Of a stretch of 64,000 bases of DNA, positions 53,727 through 64,000 are shown piece after piece (position 1 is the first letter of the stretch; every line of letters begins with the position of its first letter). A program made the position numbers and the translations under genes. The stretch covers positions 27,547-91,546 of the forward strand of contig WHVA01000463.1 of the NCBI GenBank assembly GCA_015179125.1, read 5' to 3'. The notes under the pieces are model-generated. The model was given only the letters and a program-made list of their open reading frames with translations. It searched no databases and was not told the DNA's origin. Source of the DNA: Gautieria morchelliformis (lineage: Eukaryota; Basidiomycota; Agaricomycetes; Gomphales; Gomphaceae).

Positions 53727-56700
53727 GATGTGTGCCCCTGCTGCCTGTACATAACCGGTTTGCCTGTCTTGAAGTAGAGAATGAAAAGCCCCCACTCCCC
53801 TCACTTCGTACAGACCCACCGGATAAAGTCACACAAAAGCCAAATCTGACACCCCGTCCATCCCGCATCCGCCCTTGGGAGAGACGCCTTCCGAAGCGCT
53901 ATGTTGTTGCTGCCACCCCTGGCCCCAAGTCACTAGTCATTAAGGTAGAGATCCAACGACCGATACGGCGGAAGTCAAATCCGGACCCGCCCTTGTCGAT
54001 TGCGGGGCCACTGGTCAGTTTATGGACCGGGACTATGTGGAACGGAACCGACTGACCACGCGGAAGTTGCAACGTGCAATCCCGGTGTTCAATGTGGATG
54101 GAAGCCCCAATGAGGCAGGGTCCATCACGGAGATAGTGGACACAATTCTCCGCTACGATGGACACTCGGAACGCACTTCCTTCGCTGTCACCAGCCTGGG
54201 GAAGCAAGACATCATCCTCGGGTTTACCTGGCTTCAAGAGCACAACCCGGAGATCGATTGGCAGACTCGGAAGGTACTGATGAGTCGGTGTCCAGCCAAG
54301 TGTCACATGTGCCGGTCGGAAGTGCGGAAGGAGCGCCAGGAGCAGCGGAAGACCGAACGGCTCATACAGACATGTCGTTCCGGCCCCCATCCACTGCTTG
54401 CAGAAGAAGACTCGGAAGCGGAATTTGACCCGGATCCCCTTCCAATTCCGATTCCGACGCCATCCGACTCGGCCTGGAAGACACTCTGACGGAAGGGGAG
54501 CGCTTGCTGTACGTAAACCTTCCGCCGGAGGCGGAACACATCCGCGCCACCGGAAATATTTCGCAACGCCTTGCTGAAGCCTCTAAGAGGTATGATAGAG
54601 TGGAGGCGGAAATTCCGGAGTACCTGCGGGAGTTTGAGGACGTCTTTTCCAAGGAGTCGTTTGATACCCTGCCTCCACGGAAGCTGTGGGACCACGCCAT
54701 CGAGTTGGAGCCTGGGTCAAAGCCCACCAACTGCAAGGTCTACCCGCTGTCACCCAAGGAGCAGGTAGAGCTCGATGCATTCCTTGCGGAAAACCTCCGT
54801 ACAGGGAGGATCCGCCCCTCCAAGTCACCCATGGCATCTCCGGTGTTCTTCATCAAGAAGAAGGATGGCTCGCTCAGACTTGTGCAGGACTACCGGGCCT
54901 TGAATGCGATCACGATCAAGAACCGGTACCCCATTCCACTCATTTCCGAACTGATCACACAACTCCGCGGGGCGAGGTACTTCACTAAGCTGGATGTCCG
55001 CTGGGGCTTCAACAATGTCCGGATCCGAGAGGGAGACGAGTGGAAGGCCGCATTCCGCACCAATCGAGGACTCTTTGAGCCACAGGTCATGTTCTTTGGC
55101 CTCACCAACAGTCCCGCCACATTCCAGACGATGATGAATGACATTTTCCGTGACATGATAGCAGAAGGGGTTGTCTGCGTCTACCTCGATGACATCCTCA
55201 TTTTCACGAAAACAATGTCCGAACATCGGGAAGTCGTGCGGAGAGTGCTGGAACGGCTCCGGGAGTACAACCTGTGTCTCAAGCCGGAAAAGTGCGAATT
55301 TGAGCGGACGCGGATAGAGTATCTTGGGGTGATTGTGTCGGAAGGGAAGGTGGAAATGGACCCAGTCAAAGTTTCCGGTGTATCGGATTGGCCCGTGCCG
55401 CGAAACAAGAAGGAGGTCCAGTCCTTCATTGGGTTTGTCAATTTCTACCGGCGGTTCATCAAGGACTTCTCCTGCCACGCCCGTGCCCTCTTCGACCTCA
55501 CCAAGAAGGAGGTTGGATGGCGGTGGGGAGAGCCGGAACAGACTTCCTTTGACAAACTCAAGGAGCTGATCACTTCCGCTCCGGTCCTGATCTTTCCCGA
55601 CGACTCTCGCCCTTATCGAGTCGAGGCGGATTCTTCCGACGCAGCTACCGGAGCGGTCTTGTCACAGCAGTCATCGGAAGATGGTGGGGGTGGCATCCGA
55701 TTGCCTTCTTCTCTAAGAGCCTTAGTCCGGTCGAGCGGAACTATGAGATCCATGACAAGGAGATGCTGGCAATCATCCGAGCGCTGGAGGAGTGGCGACA
55801 CTTCCTCGAGGGTGCTCTATGCCCTTTTGAGATCTGGACAGACCACAAGAACCTCGAGTATTTCCGCACGTCTAAGAAGCTGAACCGACGACAAGCACGG
55901 TGGTCCCTACACCTGTCCCGGTTTGACTTCATGCTCCACCACCGCCCCGGCCGCACCATGGGCAAGCCCGATGCCCTATCCCGCCGCGCGGATCACGGAA
56001 GCGGAAGTGGAGACAACGCGGATATGACACTGCTCCGCCCAAGTCTCTTTGCAATCCGTGCCCTAGAAGGAGTAACTGCAGTTGGGGCGGAAGCGGAAAT
56101 GCTCCGGGATATCCGGAGGCAGTACCGGAATGGAGAGAAGGAGGAGTCGGTGGTGAAGGCAGTGGAGGAACTCCGGAAAGGGCACTCACGGTCTGTACGG
56201 GCAGCGGAATGGTCGGAACGTGATGGACTGCTCCACTTCAGAGGCAAGGTCTATGTTCCGGGTGGGGCGGACCTCCGCCGTCGCATCGTGTCCCAGCACC
56301 ATGACACACGGGTCGCTGGGCATGCTGGCAGGTGGAAGACGCTGGAGTTAGTGGCTCGGAATTACTGGTGGCCTCAGATGTCCCGCTACATCGGACAGTA
56401 CGTGAAGACGTGTGACCTTTGTCTCCGAACCAAAGCGCAACGACGTCCGCCCGTCGGAGAACTTGTTCCGCTCCCGATTCCCGAATCCCGCTGGGACACC
56501 ATCAGTGTCGACTTCATCGTTGAACTCCCAGAGTCTCATGGCTACGACGCGATCATGAACGTCGTGGATTCGGTGAGCAAGGTGTCCCACTTCATTCCGA
56601 CGCACACGACGATCACAGCCCTCGGAGCGGCCCGCCTGTTCCTTGCACATGTCTGGAAGTTGCATGGGCTCCCGAAGCAAGTTGTTTCCGACCGAGGTCC

Positions 56701-57600
56701 GCAGTTTGTCGCGGAACTGACTCGGGAGCTCTACCGCCTGCTCGGCATAAAGCTGGCTACCACCACAGCGTACCATCCGCAGGGTGACGGACAGACGGAA
56801 CGGGTCAATCAGGAGTTAGAGCAATATCTCCGCCTCTTTGTCAATGAGAGGCAGGATGACTGGGATGAGTTACTTCCGCTGGCGGAATTCCAATACAACA
56901 ACCATGTCCATTCCGCCACACAACAGACTCCCTTCATGCTTGACTCCGGACGACACCCGCGGATGGGCTTCGAACCACGCCAGGCTGAGTCCCGACTCGA
57001 GACGGTCAATGAGTTCCGAGACCGCATGGACTCCACCCTTTCGGAAGCCAAGTCGGCCCTTGCGAAGGCCAAGGATGACATGGCAAGGTACTACAACCAA
57101 CGCCGGGTTCCTGCCCCAGAGTACCAAGTTGGAGACAAGGTGTACCTAGATGCAAGTGACATCCGCACCACACGCCCTTCGCAGAAGCTTGCCCACCGCT
57201 ACCTTGGGCCCTTCACAGTGACGCGGAGGGTTGGACGGAATGCATACCGCCTCCGACTTCCGATGTCCATGTCCCACCTCCACCCCGTCTTCAACGTGGT
57301 GAAGTTACTCCCTATGCTTGAGGACCCAATTCCACATCGGAAGGCTCATCCGCCACCTCCGCCAGAAATTGTAGATGGGGAAGAGCACTACGTGGTGGAA
57401 CGGATCCTGGACAGCCGGTTTGTGCGAGGACGACTCCAATTCCTCGTGAAATGGGAAGGGTATGGGTACGAGGAGAATTCTTGGGTCCCGGAGCAAGATG
57501 TTTCCGCTCCTGACAAACTCCGGGAGTTCTATAGGACACATCCAGGTGCCCTCGCCGAATCCGCTCGCTGGCATTTCAATCCCTTGTGTCCCGTGCTTCG
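53723..57600 (+). pseudogene. pol: Pol of the Ty3 chromovirus, frameshifted
   Basis: Domains in order: aspartic protease (LVDCGATGQF near 53995, DIILGFTWL near 54210), reverse transcriptase (54504-55480, with VYLDDILIF near 55180), RNase H (near 55600-55990), integrase zinc finger (HHDTR...CDLCLRTK near 56300-56430), catalytic core (DTISVDFIV, VSDRGPQFV, HPQGDGQTE) and a chromodomain (HYVVERILDSRF...WEGYGYEENSWVPE near 57390-57490). The frame changes near 53960, near 54445 and near 55685; the last is explained by two extra G in a GGTGGGGGTGG run. Each moves the frame by -1. Chromodomains guide insertion to modified chromatin. As written, no full polyprotein can be made. Confidence 0.92.
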
Positions 57601-57615
57601 AGGACGCAGCACGCT

Positions 57616-57627
57616 AGAGGGGGGTGA
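57616..57627 (+). promoter_or_regulatory. Polypurine tract of the chromovirus
   Basis: AGAGGGGGGTGA sits directly before the TGTCAGG start of the 3' LTR, the position where plus-strand DNA synthesis is primed in LTR elements. Confidence 0.8.
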
Positions 57628-58107
57628 TGTCAGGGGACACCCTGTTTTCCATTTCCAGTTCCGACACCACACCCAGTTCCGACTCCATTTCCGACTCCAC
57701 TTCCGGTTCCGATTCCATCTCCGCATCCGCTTTCGGGAACGATTCCGCTTCTGGGAGAACTTCCACCAGTTCCGTTCGCCTTGCCAGTTCCACTCCAATT
57801 TCCGACTTCCGCCCCGGAACAGTGTCGGAAATCAAGCGACTCGCATAATAGGTGGCATCAAGGGTCGATCAAGGGTCAGGGGGATGCAGGGTTGATGGCG
57901 GGTGCCAAGTGTTGTCCCTGGCTGCGCAGCGTAGTATAATACGGGCTCGCTGACATTGGGGGTCCTTAGACTTTTCTCTTTGGATTTCCCCTTGTCAGGT
58001 GAGAACCCCCTCTCTTGTATGCTCTGTTCATTTATACATACTTTGGATTTCCCCTTGTCAGTTGTGTGGTAGTGTGATCTCCACGACTAGCCAGGGTTGC
58101 CCTTACA
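57628..58107 (+). repeat. 3' LTR of the chromovirus
   Basis: It equals the 5' LTR in length and in all but two bases (CTCCAC for CTCCGC near 57698, and GAACCCC for GAATCCC near 58004). The pol frame stays open through its first 265 bp. Confidence 0.95.
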
Positions 58108-58960
58108 GGCACGCCATCAAACAGGATTGACATCCTCTACCCGGCGTGATGGTTCATCACTGGCCCCATCACCTTCTTAATGCAACCCCTTTAGGTGTTC
58201 ATATGGCCGGGATGCATTTGCGGGATGTCCTACCCGTAGGCTGTGAGGGATCAACCCAGCAGATGAAGAGTCCGTGCAGGGTGGTGTATATCCAGGTCCC
58301 AAGGCGTGTTTTCATACATAGGTGCCTTGCCCTCTTTCCTCTCCATCATTTCATGTTCGCACCCCTCTTCCATTCTATTGTATGTCTATTCCATCTATTT
58401 TGTATCATGACTGCACACCCCTATCCAACCCTGATTCATGACGGCCTCTTTCCTATTCGCTGTTACAATACGAGCATTCGATATAAGTAGTTCACATTCA
58501 CATGTATAATCCCCAGTTCAATTATCATACGTCCATCTTGTGCAAACTTGACCTCACTGTGATCAACGTCTTGAGCCCTCACCTGTAGATTCCTATCTTC
58601 GACCAGAGGATGACTTGAGCACGACTGGTGAGTTTTCGTACTTCACCTTTGTTACTTTAGCCTTCGAACTATTTTCTGTGCTGTCGGTGAAGGGCTCCGA
58701 AGGAGCACCTTCGCTGGCGAAAGGATTGTCGCTACTTAGACAACCTTTCCGTGACACCTTGCACATTACATCGTCAAGTGCCACGGGCTATTTCGCTATG
58801 ACTGTAGATAGGGTGAGCTCCGTTCGGGCAGCCCTCTTATCTTCTGAACATTTATTGGCTCACCCTATTCGCCGAACAGCATACTTATTCACACAAGTTA
58901 TTCAGGCATTCGCTGTGTTCACTAATACATGATATTAACACCTAAAAACCAATCTTGACA
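58108..58960 (+). mobile_element. R LTR, 5' part missing
   Basis: It begins abruptly with GGCACGCCATCAAAC, which corresponds to position 200 or so of the R LTR, and ends CCAATCTTGACA. The first 200 bp are replaced by the chromovirus 3' LTR. The junction shares CA with the R sequence (GCAGGCACGCC). Confidence 0.85.
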
Positions 58961-61900
58961 CTCAGCCATGCATGGTGTACCCCAACCTACAACCCCCATG
59001 CACAAATCACTATCTGATATCCAGCACAATAGATGTGTTGCTGCCAAGGGCAGAAGAGCCCACAAGAAGGAATTGGAGACAGGTTGACTGGCCTGAATTT
59101 CACAAACGGTTGCAGACCCGACTGGAGACACTCCTGCCTCCCACAGAACTCAGTACCAAGGAGGAGTTTGAAGAACAGCTCACACAACTCACCACAGCAA
59201 TCAACACTGTGGTAGAAGAAGTGGTTCCCTACTTGAAGCCCTCACCTTTCTCGAAGCGATGGTGGATGAAGGAACTTAGTCAAGCCAGATCCAGAATGCG
59301 GCAGGTGGTGAGGCATGCTAACCTAGTACGCAACAACCCACTGAACCCCAGTCATCAAGAATATCACGACAAGTGTAATGAGTACACTGACCTGATAAAA
59401 ACCACCAAACAGGAATTTTGGGTAGAGTGGCTCGAAAATGCCAACAAAAAGACGATATGGATGGCAAGCAGGCTGGTCTCGGGTCCATCAACGGATGGGG
59501 GTCGCACAATGATTCCCCCACTCAAGATCACCACAGCCAACAGAACAGAGGCTACCATCACAGACAATGAGGACAAGACCAAGCTGCTGTTCAAATCCTT
59601 CTTCCCTTCACAGGGTGCGCAACAGCAGAGGGACAATGCAACCCAATACCCAGCACCAGCGTTCGAGTATGAACCGATAACAGACCAGCAGATCCTCTGG
59701 GCCATCGGGAGGATGAGCCCGTACAAGGCTGCAGGGCCGTCAGGCCTATCCAACACAGCTGACGCACTGTGCAGCATTACTGACCCCACATTTAGGCTGT
59801 CTCTACCAAGCAACCTTTCATTTCAACACCTATCCACAGCAGTGGGAAGACCACCACTATTGCAGCATTATGGAAACCAGGGAAGTCAGACTATGCTGTG
59901 GCCAAAGCGTACCAACCAATCACCTTAATGGAAGCGCTCATGAAACCTCTATCTGGATGTGTCGCAGAAACCATGTCCTACTATGCTGAGACACGACACC
60001 TGCTGCCAGATAACAACTTTGGAGGGCGAGCAGGCCGTAACACCACGGACACAATACAGCTGACACTAGATTTTATTAAGGAGCAGTGGAGAAAGGGCAA
60101 TGTCATATCGGCACTATTCTTAGACGTCAAGGGGGCCTTCCCTAGTGTTGCTGTTGACCAACTAATCCATAATATGTGCATGAAGGGGGTATCACAACAA
60201 TACACCAACTGGATCAACAACAGGCTCTAGGGTCGACAAACATGCATTCAATTTGATGACTTTCTGTCAGAACTGCTCAACATAGACAATGGGTGTGACC
60301 AGGGTGACCCCATCTTGGTGGTACTGTACCACTTCTACAATGCAGGTCTTATAGAGGTGGCACGCAAGGAATGCAATGGACTGGCGCCTGCGTTTATAGA
60401 TGATGTCATGTACCTGGTGGCTGGAGAGTCTTTGACCAGTATGCATGCAAAACTGGGCTGAATGATGAATAGAACAGGTGGAGCATATGAATGGTCGAGA
60501 ACGCACAACTCACAGTTCAAGTTGGACAAGATGCAGGTCATGGACTTCACATGAAAGCGGGAGAAGGACCCCACTTGACCTGGCAAGACTAGACCGCTAA
60601 ACAGCAACCGCTTGATATCATCAGCACCATTATCCCCCCAACCCCATCCCACAAGCTCCTGGGAGTGATACTCAATCAAGAATTGCAATTCAAAGAGCAT
60701 GTGGCCTATGTGGCCACAAAGGGCACGGATTGGGTAATGCAATTCTGATGCCTATCTAAGCCAACAAGAGGGATGTCTTATATAAATATGCATCAGCTGT
60801 ACCTAAGTATAGCCATTCCCAAGATGTTATACGCAGTGGATGTTTGGTACACGCCGGTCAGAAAGAGACCCAGGGACAAGAGAGCTAAGAATCAGTAGGC
60901 ACTGCAAGCAGGATAGCTAGGGTCCAAAGAATGGCTGCGCTGTGCATCACAGGAGCTCTCCATTCCACAGCAACAATTTACTTGATGCACATGCTGATCT
61001 CCTCCCCATGAGACTTAGGCTCAACAAGTTCATGCACAACACCATACTTCGCATGACGACCCTCCCACCCAGCCACCTGCTACACTGACGATTGAAGAGC
61101 ACCCATAGATATGTGTGGAAGCACTGGTCACCCCTACATGAGCTCCTTCACGCACATGACATGAAGCCAGGAATGGTCGAAACCATTTGGCTGACACATC
61201 ATGAGCCACAGTGGCAGCCCCCCATGAAAACAGTCTTACACCGGGATGAGAAAGAGGCCATGACATATGACAAGGCAAAACTGAACACAATGAGAATATA
61301 CACGGACAGCTCAGGCTTCGAAGGAGGCATTGGCGCTGCAGCAGTGATTTCATCAATGGGACACAGAGAAGATCATTATAATATCACCTTGGCCCAGACA
61401 CGCAACACACAGTCTATGAATCAGAGCTAATAGGTCTAATATTAGCAGCGGCCATAGTACAGGACCCTGACTACTTGGAGAACGTGTCAATAGCAATAGA
61501 CAATCAGGCAGCCATCAAAGCACTCACCAGCTACCACCGCACCCCAGGACAGTACCTAACCGATCTATTCCTTCAGCAGCTGGGCAGCATCGCGACATGG
61601 CATCCAGGAGTGCCCCTAGAAGTCTGCTGGGTGCCAGGCAACAAAGGCATCAAGGGCAACAAGATAGCAGATAAACTAGCTAAGCAAGCAGCCAAGGGGT
61701 TCAGCAGCGAACAACGATTACTCCTAACACTGCTACAGACGCAGCTCCCCCTTAGCAGGACTGTGCTCAAGACTACCTATGACCAGAAGTTAAAGGAGGA
61801 GTCACGGCGCCTATTCATCACCTGTAGCAACTCAGGGCTATGGCAGGGAAGGTTCGTTGGAGGTTTTAGAGAGCTAGAATTAAATCCGCTCTTTCAGTGA

Positions 61901-62034
61901 ATTTGTTGTCACTGATATATTGATACAATACCTAGAATTAAATTTGCTACATGATTTTGGGCCAACATGATGTAGAAAAATAATAGTAACTACTCGCCTC
62001 TTTCAGTGAATTTGTTGTCACTGAAAGGGGGGCG
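58961..62034 (+). pseudogene. Non-LTR retrotransposon (LINE) with RNase H, decayed
   Basis: No endonuclease is present, so the element is 5' truncated. The region up to 59900 codes a long linker (NWRQVDWPEFHKRLQTRL, FSKRWWMKELSQAR). Reverse transcriptase follows in pieces: NNFGGRAGRNTTDTIQL, SALFLDVKGAFPSVAVDQL, GCDQGDPI and AFIDDVMYLVAG at the active site, where other families often have YADD. A C-terminal RNase H domain (IYTDSSGFEGGIGAAAVI, IAIDNQAAIKAL, KIADKLAKQAAKG) lies at 61295-61700. At least three frameshifts or stops interrupt it. The 3' part has two copies of TTTCAGTGAATTTGTTGTCACTG. RNase H-bearing fungal LINEs are usually of the Tad type; that assignment is inference. Confidence 0.85.
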
Positions 62035-62507
62035 TGTAAGGGCAACCCTGGCTGGTTGTGGAGATCACACTACCACACAACTGACAAGGGGAAATCCAGT
62101 ATAAATGAACAGAGTATACAAGAGAGGGGATTCTCACCTTACAAGGGGAAATCCAAAGAGAAAAGTCTAAGGACCCCCAATGTCAGCGAGCCCGTATTAT
62201 ACTACGCTGCGCAGCCAGGGACAACACTTGGCACCCGCCATCAACCCTGCATTCCCCTGACCTTGATCGACCCTTGATGCCACCTATTATGCGAGTCGCT
62301 TGATTTCCGACACTGTTCCGAGAGTGGAAGTTGGAAATTGGAGTGGAACTGGCGAGGGAACAGAACTGGTGGAAGTTCTCCCAGAAGCGGAATCATTTCT
62401 GAAAGCAGAGGCGGAGATGGAATCGGAACCGGAAGCGGAGTCGGAAATGGAGTCGGAACTGGGTGTGGTGTCGGAACTGGAAATGGAAAACAGGGTGTCC
62501 CCTGACA
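62035..62507 (-). repeat. 3' LTR of the second chromovirus copy
   Basis: 473 bp, TGTAAGGGC... to ...CCCTGACA in the plus strand. It lacks a few bases near 62097 and 62265 compared with the other LTRs, so it is a different, slightly older or independently changed copy. Confidence 0.93.
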
Positions 62508-62516
62508 TCACCCCCC

Positions 62517-64000
62517 CTATAGCATGCTGCATCCTCGAAGCACGGGACACGGGGATTGAAATGCCAGCGAGCGGATTCGGCGAGGGGCACCGGGGTGTGT
62601 CCTATAGAACTCACGGAGTTTGTCTGGAGCGGAAACATCTGGCTCCGGGACCCACGAATTCTCCTCGTACCCATACCCTTCCCATTTCACGAGGAATTGG
62701 AGTCGTCCTCGCACAAACCGGCTGTCCAGGATCCGTTCCACCACATAGTGCTCTTCCCCATCTACAATTTCCGGCGGAGGTGGCGGACGAGCCTTCCGAC
62801 CTGGAATCGGGTCCTCAAGCATAGGGAGTAACTTCACCATGTTGAAGACGGGGTGGAGGCGGGACATGGACATCGGAAGTCGGAGGCGGTATGCATTCCG
62901 TCCAACCCTCCGCATCACTGTGAAGGGCCCAAGGTAGCGGTGGGCAAGCTTCTGCGAAGGGCGTGTGGTGCGGATGTCACTTGCATCTAGGTACACCTTG
63001 TCTCCAACTTGGTACTCTGGGGCAGGAACCCGGCGTTGGTTGTAGTACCTTGCCATGTCATCCTTGGCCTTCGCAAGGGCCGACTTGGCTTCCGAAAGGG
63101 TGGAGTCCATGCGGTCCCGGAACTCATTGACCGTCTCGAGTCGGGAGTCAGCCTGGGTGGCTCGAAGCCCATCCGTGGGTGTCGTCCGGAGTCAAGCATG
63201 AAGGGAGTCTGTTGTGTGGCGGAATGTACATGGTTGTTGTATTGGAATTCCGCCAGTGGAAGTAACTCATCCCAGTCATCCTGCCTCTCATTGACAAAGA
63301 GGCGGAGATATTGCTCCAACTCCTGATTGACCCATTCCGTCTGTCCGTCACCCTGCGGATGGTATGCTGTGGTGGTAGCCAGCTTTATGCCGAGCAGGCG
63401 GTAGAGCTCCCGAGTCAGTTCCGCGACAAATTGTGGACCTCGGTCGGAAACAACTTGTTTCGGGAGCCCATGCAACTTCCAGACATGTGCAAGGAACAGG
63501 TGGGCCGCTCCGAGGGCTGTGATCGTCGTGTGTGTCGGAATGAAGTGGGACACCTTGCTTACCGAATCCACGACGTTCATGATCGCGTCGTAGCCATGAG
63601 ACTCTGAGAGTTCAATGATGAAGTCGACACTGATGGTGTCCCAGCGGGATTCGGGAATCGGGAGCGGAACAAGTTCTCCGACGGGCGGATGTCATTGTGC
63701 TTTGGTTCGGAGACAAAGGTCACATGTCTTCACGTACTGTCCAATGTAGCAGGACATCTGGGGCCACCAGTAATTCCAAGCCACTAACTCCAGCGTCTTC
63801 CACCTGCCAGCATGCCCAGCGACCCGTGTGTCATAGTGCTGGGACACGATGCGGCGGCAGAGGTCCTCCCCACCTGGAACGTAGACCTTGCCTCTGAAGT
63901 GGAGCAGTCCATCACGTTCCGACCATTCCGCTGCCCGTACAGACCGTGAGTGCCCTTTCCGAAGTTCCTCCACTGCCTTCACCACCGACTCCTCCTTCTC
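62517..64000 (-). pseudogene. pol: Integrase and chromodomain of the second chromovirus copy
   Basis: From 64000 downwards come the integrase zinc finger (HYDTR...CDLCLRTK near 63880-63700), catalytic core (VSDRGPQFV near 63440, HPQGDGQTE near 63350) and chromodomain (HYVVERILDSRF near 62735). The frame changes near 63690, near 63150 and after the chromodomain (PGAPRRIRS instead of PGALAESA), so the gene is broken. The part upstream lies beyond the window. Confidence 0.88.

Larger units (their letters stand above)
51884..58107 (+). mobile_element. Ty3 chromovirus, complete with two LTRs
   Basis: LTRs of 480 bp each lie at 51884-52363 and 57628-58107 and differ at only two positions that I can find. 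Between them are gag, protease, reverse transcriptase, RNase H, integrase and a chromodomain. A polypurine tract AGAGGGGGGTGA precedes the 3' LTR. The left flank (GGTAAT, Harbinger transposase) and the right flank (GGCAC, R LTR) show no shared 5-bp duplication. Confidence 0.95.
62035..64000 (-). mobile_element. Second chromovirus copy, minus strand, running off the window
   Basis: Its 3' LTR lies at 62035-62507. From 62517 on, the minus strand encodes the end of pol. The LTR has landed at the 3' end of the LINE (after GAAAGGGGGGCG). Confidence 0.92.

Overview
The window looks like a nuclear chromosome segment of a basidiomycete fungus, most likely a mushroom-forming Agaricomycete. Its genes are split by many introns of about 45-60 nt with GT...AG ends. 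The protein families include a DUF6533-type membrane protein, and the repeats include Ty3 chromoviruses, a hAT element, a two-gene Harbinger element and a non-LTR element with RNase H, all common in such genomes.

Layout. 1-10.9 kb is repeat-rich and gene-poor. It holds a four-copy tandem repeat, a tandem hairpin array, several hairpin elements rich in TCCACC, a truncated Zn2Cys6 factor between two inverted copies of such an element, and one tRNA-like relic. 11-24.7 kb is the gene island: an unknown acidic protein, a proline-rich protein, a short-chain dehydrogenase, mitochondrial ClpP, the nuclear-envelope protein Brl1/Brr6, the SMN splicing-assembly protein, and a 27-exon P2C-type (Na+/K+-ATPase-like) cation pump. 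I rebuilt the last four by splicing; every exon junction stays in frame and the motifs expected of each family are present. 24.7-28.2 kb shows no supported gene.

28.2-64 kb is a nested transposon island. A hAT element (perfect 8-bp target duplication) sits inside a Copia LTR and itself carries a hairpin MITE and a solo LTR. A second solo LTR of the same family, a Gag relic, and a MITE containing a Harbinger-type MITE follow. One host-like gene (DUF6533, 38.6-40.4 kb) and a G-rich minisatellite interrupt the island. Then come inverted LTR debris (42.3-45.5 kb), a Harbinger element whose Myb-like gene is split by a solo LTR and whose transposase is cut off by a Ty3 chromovirus, that chromovirus (51.9-58.1 kb), a partial LTR, a decayed LINE, and a second chromovirus copy on the minus strand running off the window.

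The host genes are mostly housekeeping and do not form a pathway. ClpP and Brl1 are divergent across 240 bp, and CACGTG sites lie upstream of ClpP/Brl1, SMN and the proline-rich gene. The most unusual points are a 6-nt microexon in clpP, a 10-nt microexon carrying the catalytic aspartate of the cation pump, and a Ty3 family saturated with the pentamer CGGAA/TTCCG. I found no clearly new multi-gene system.
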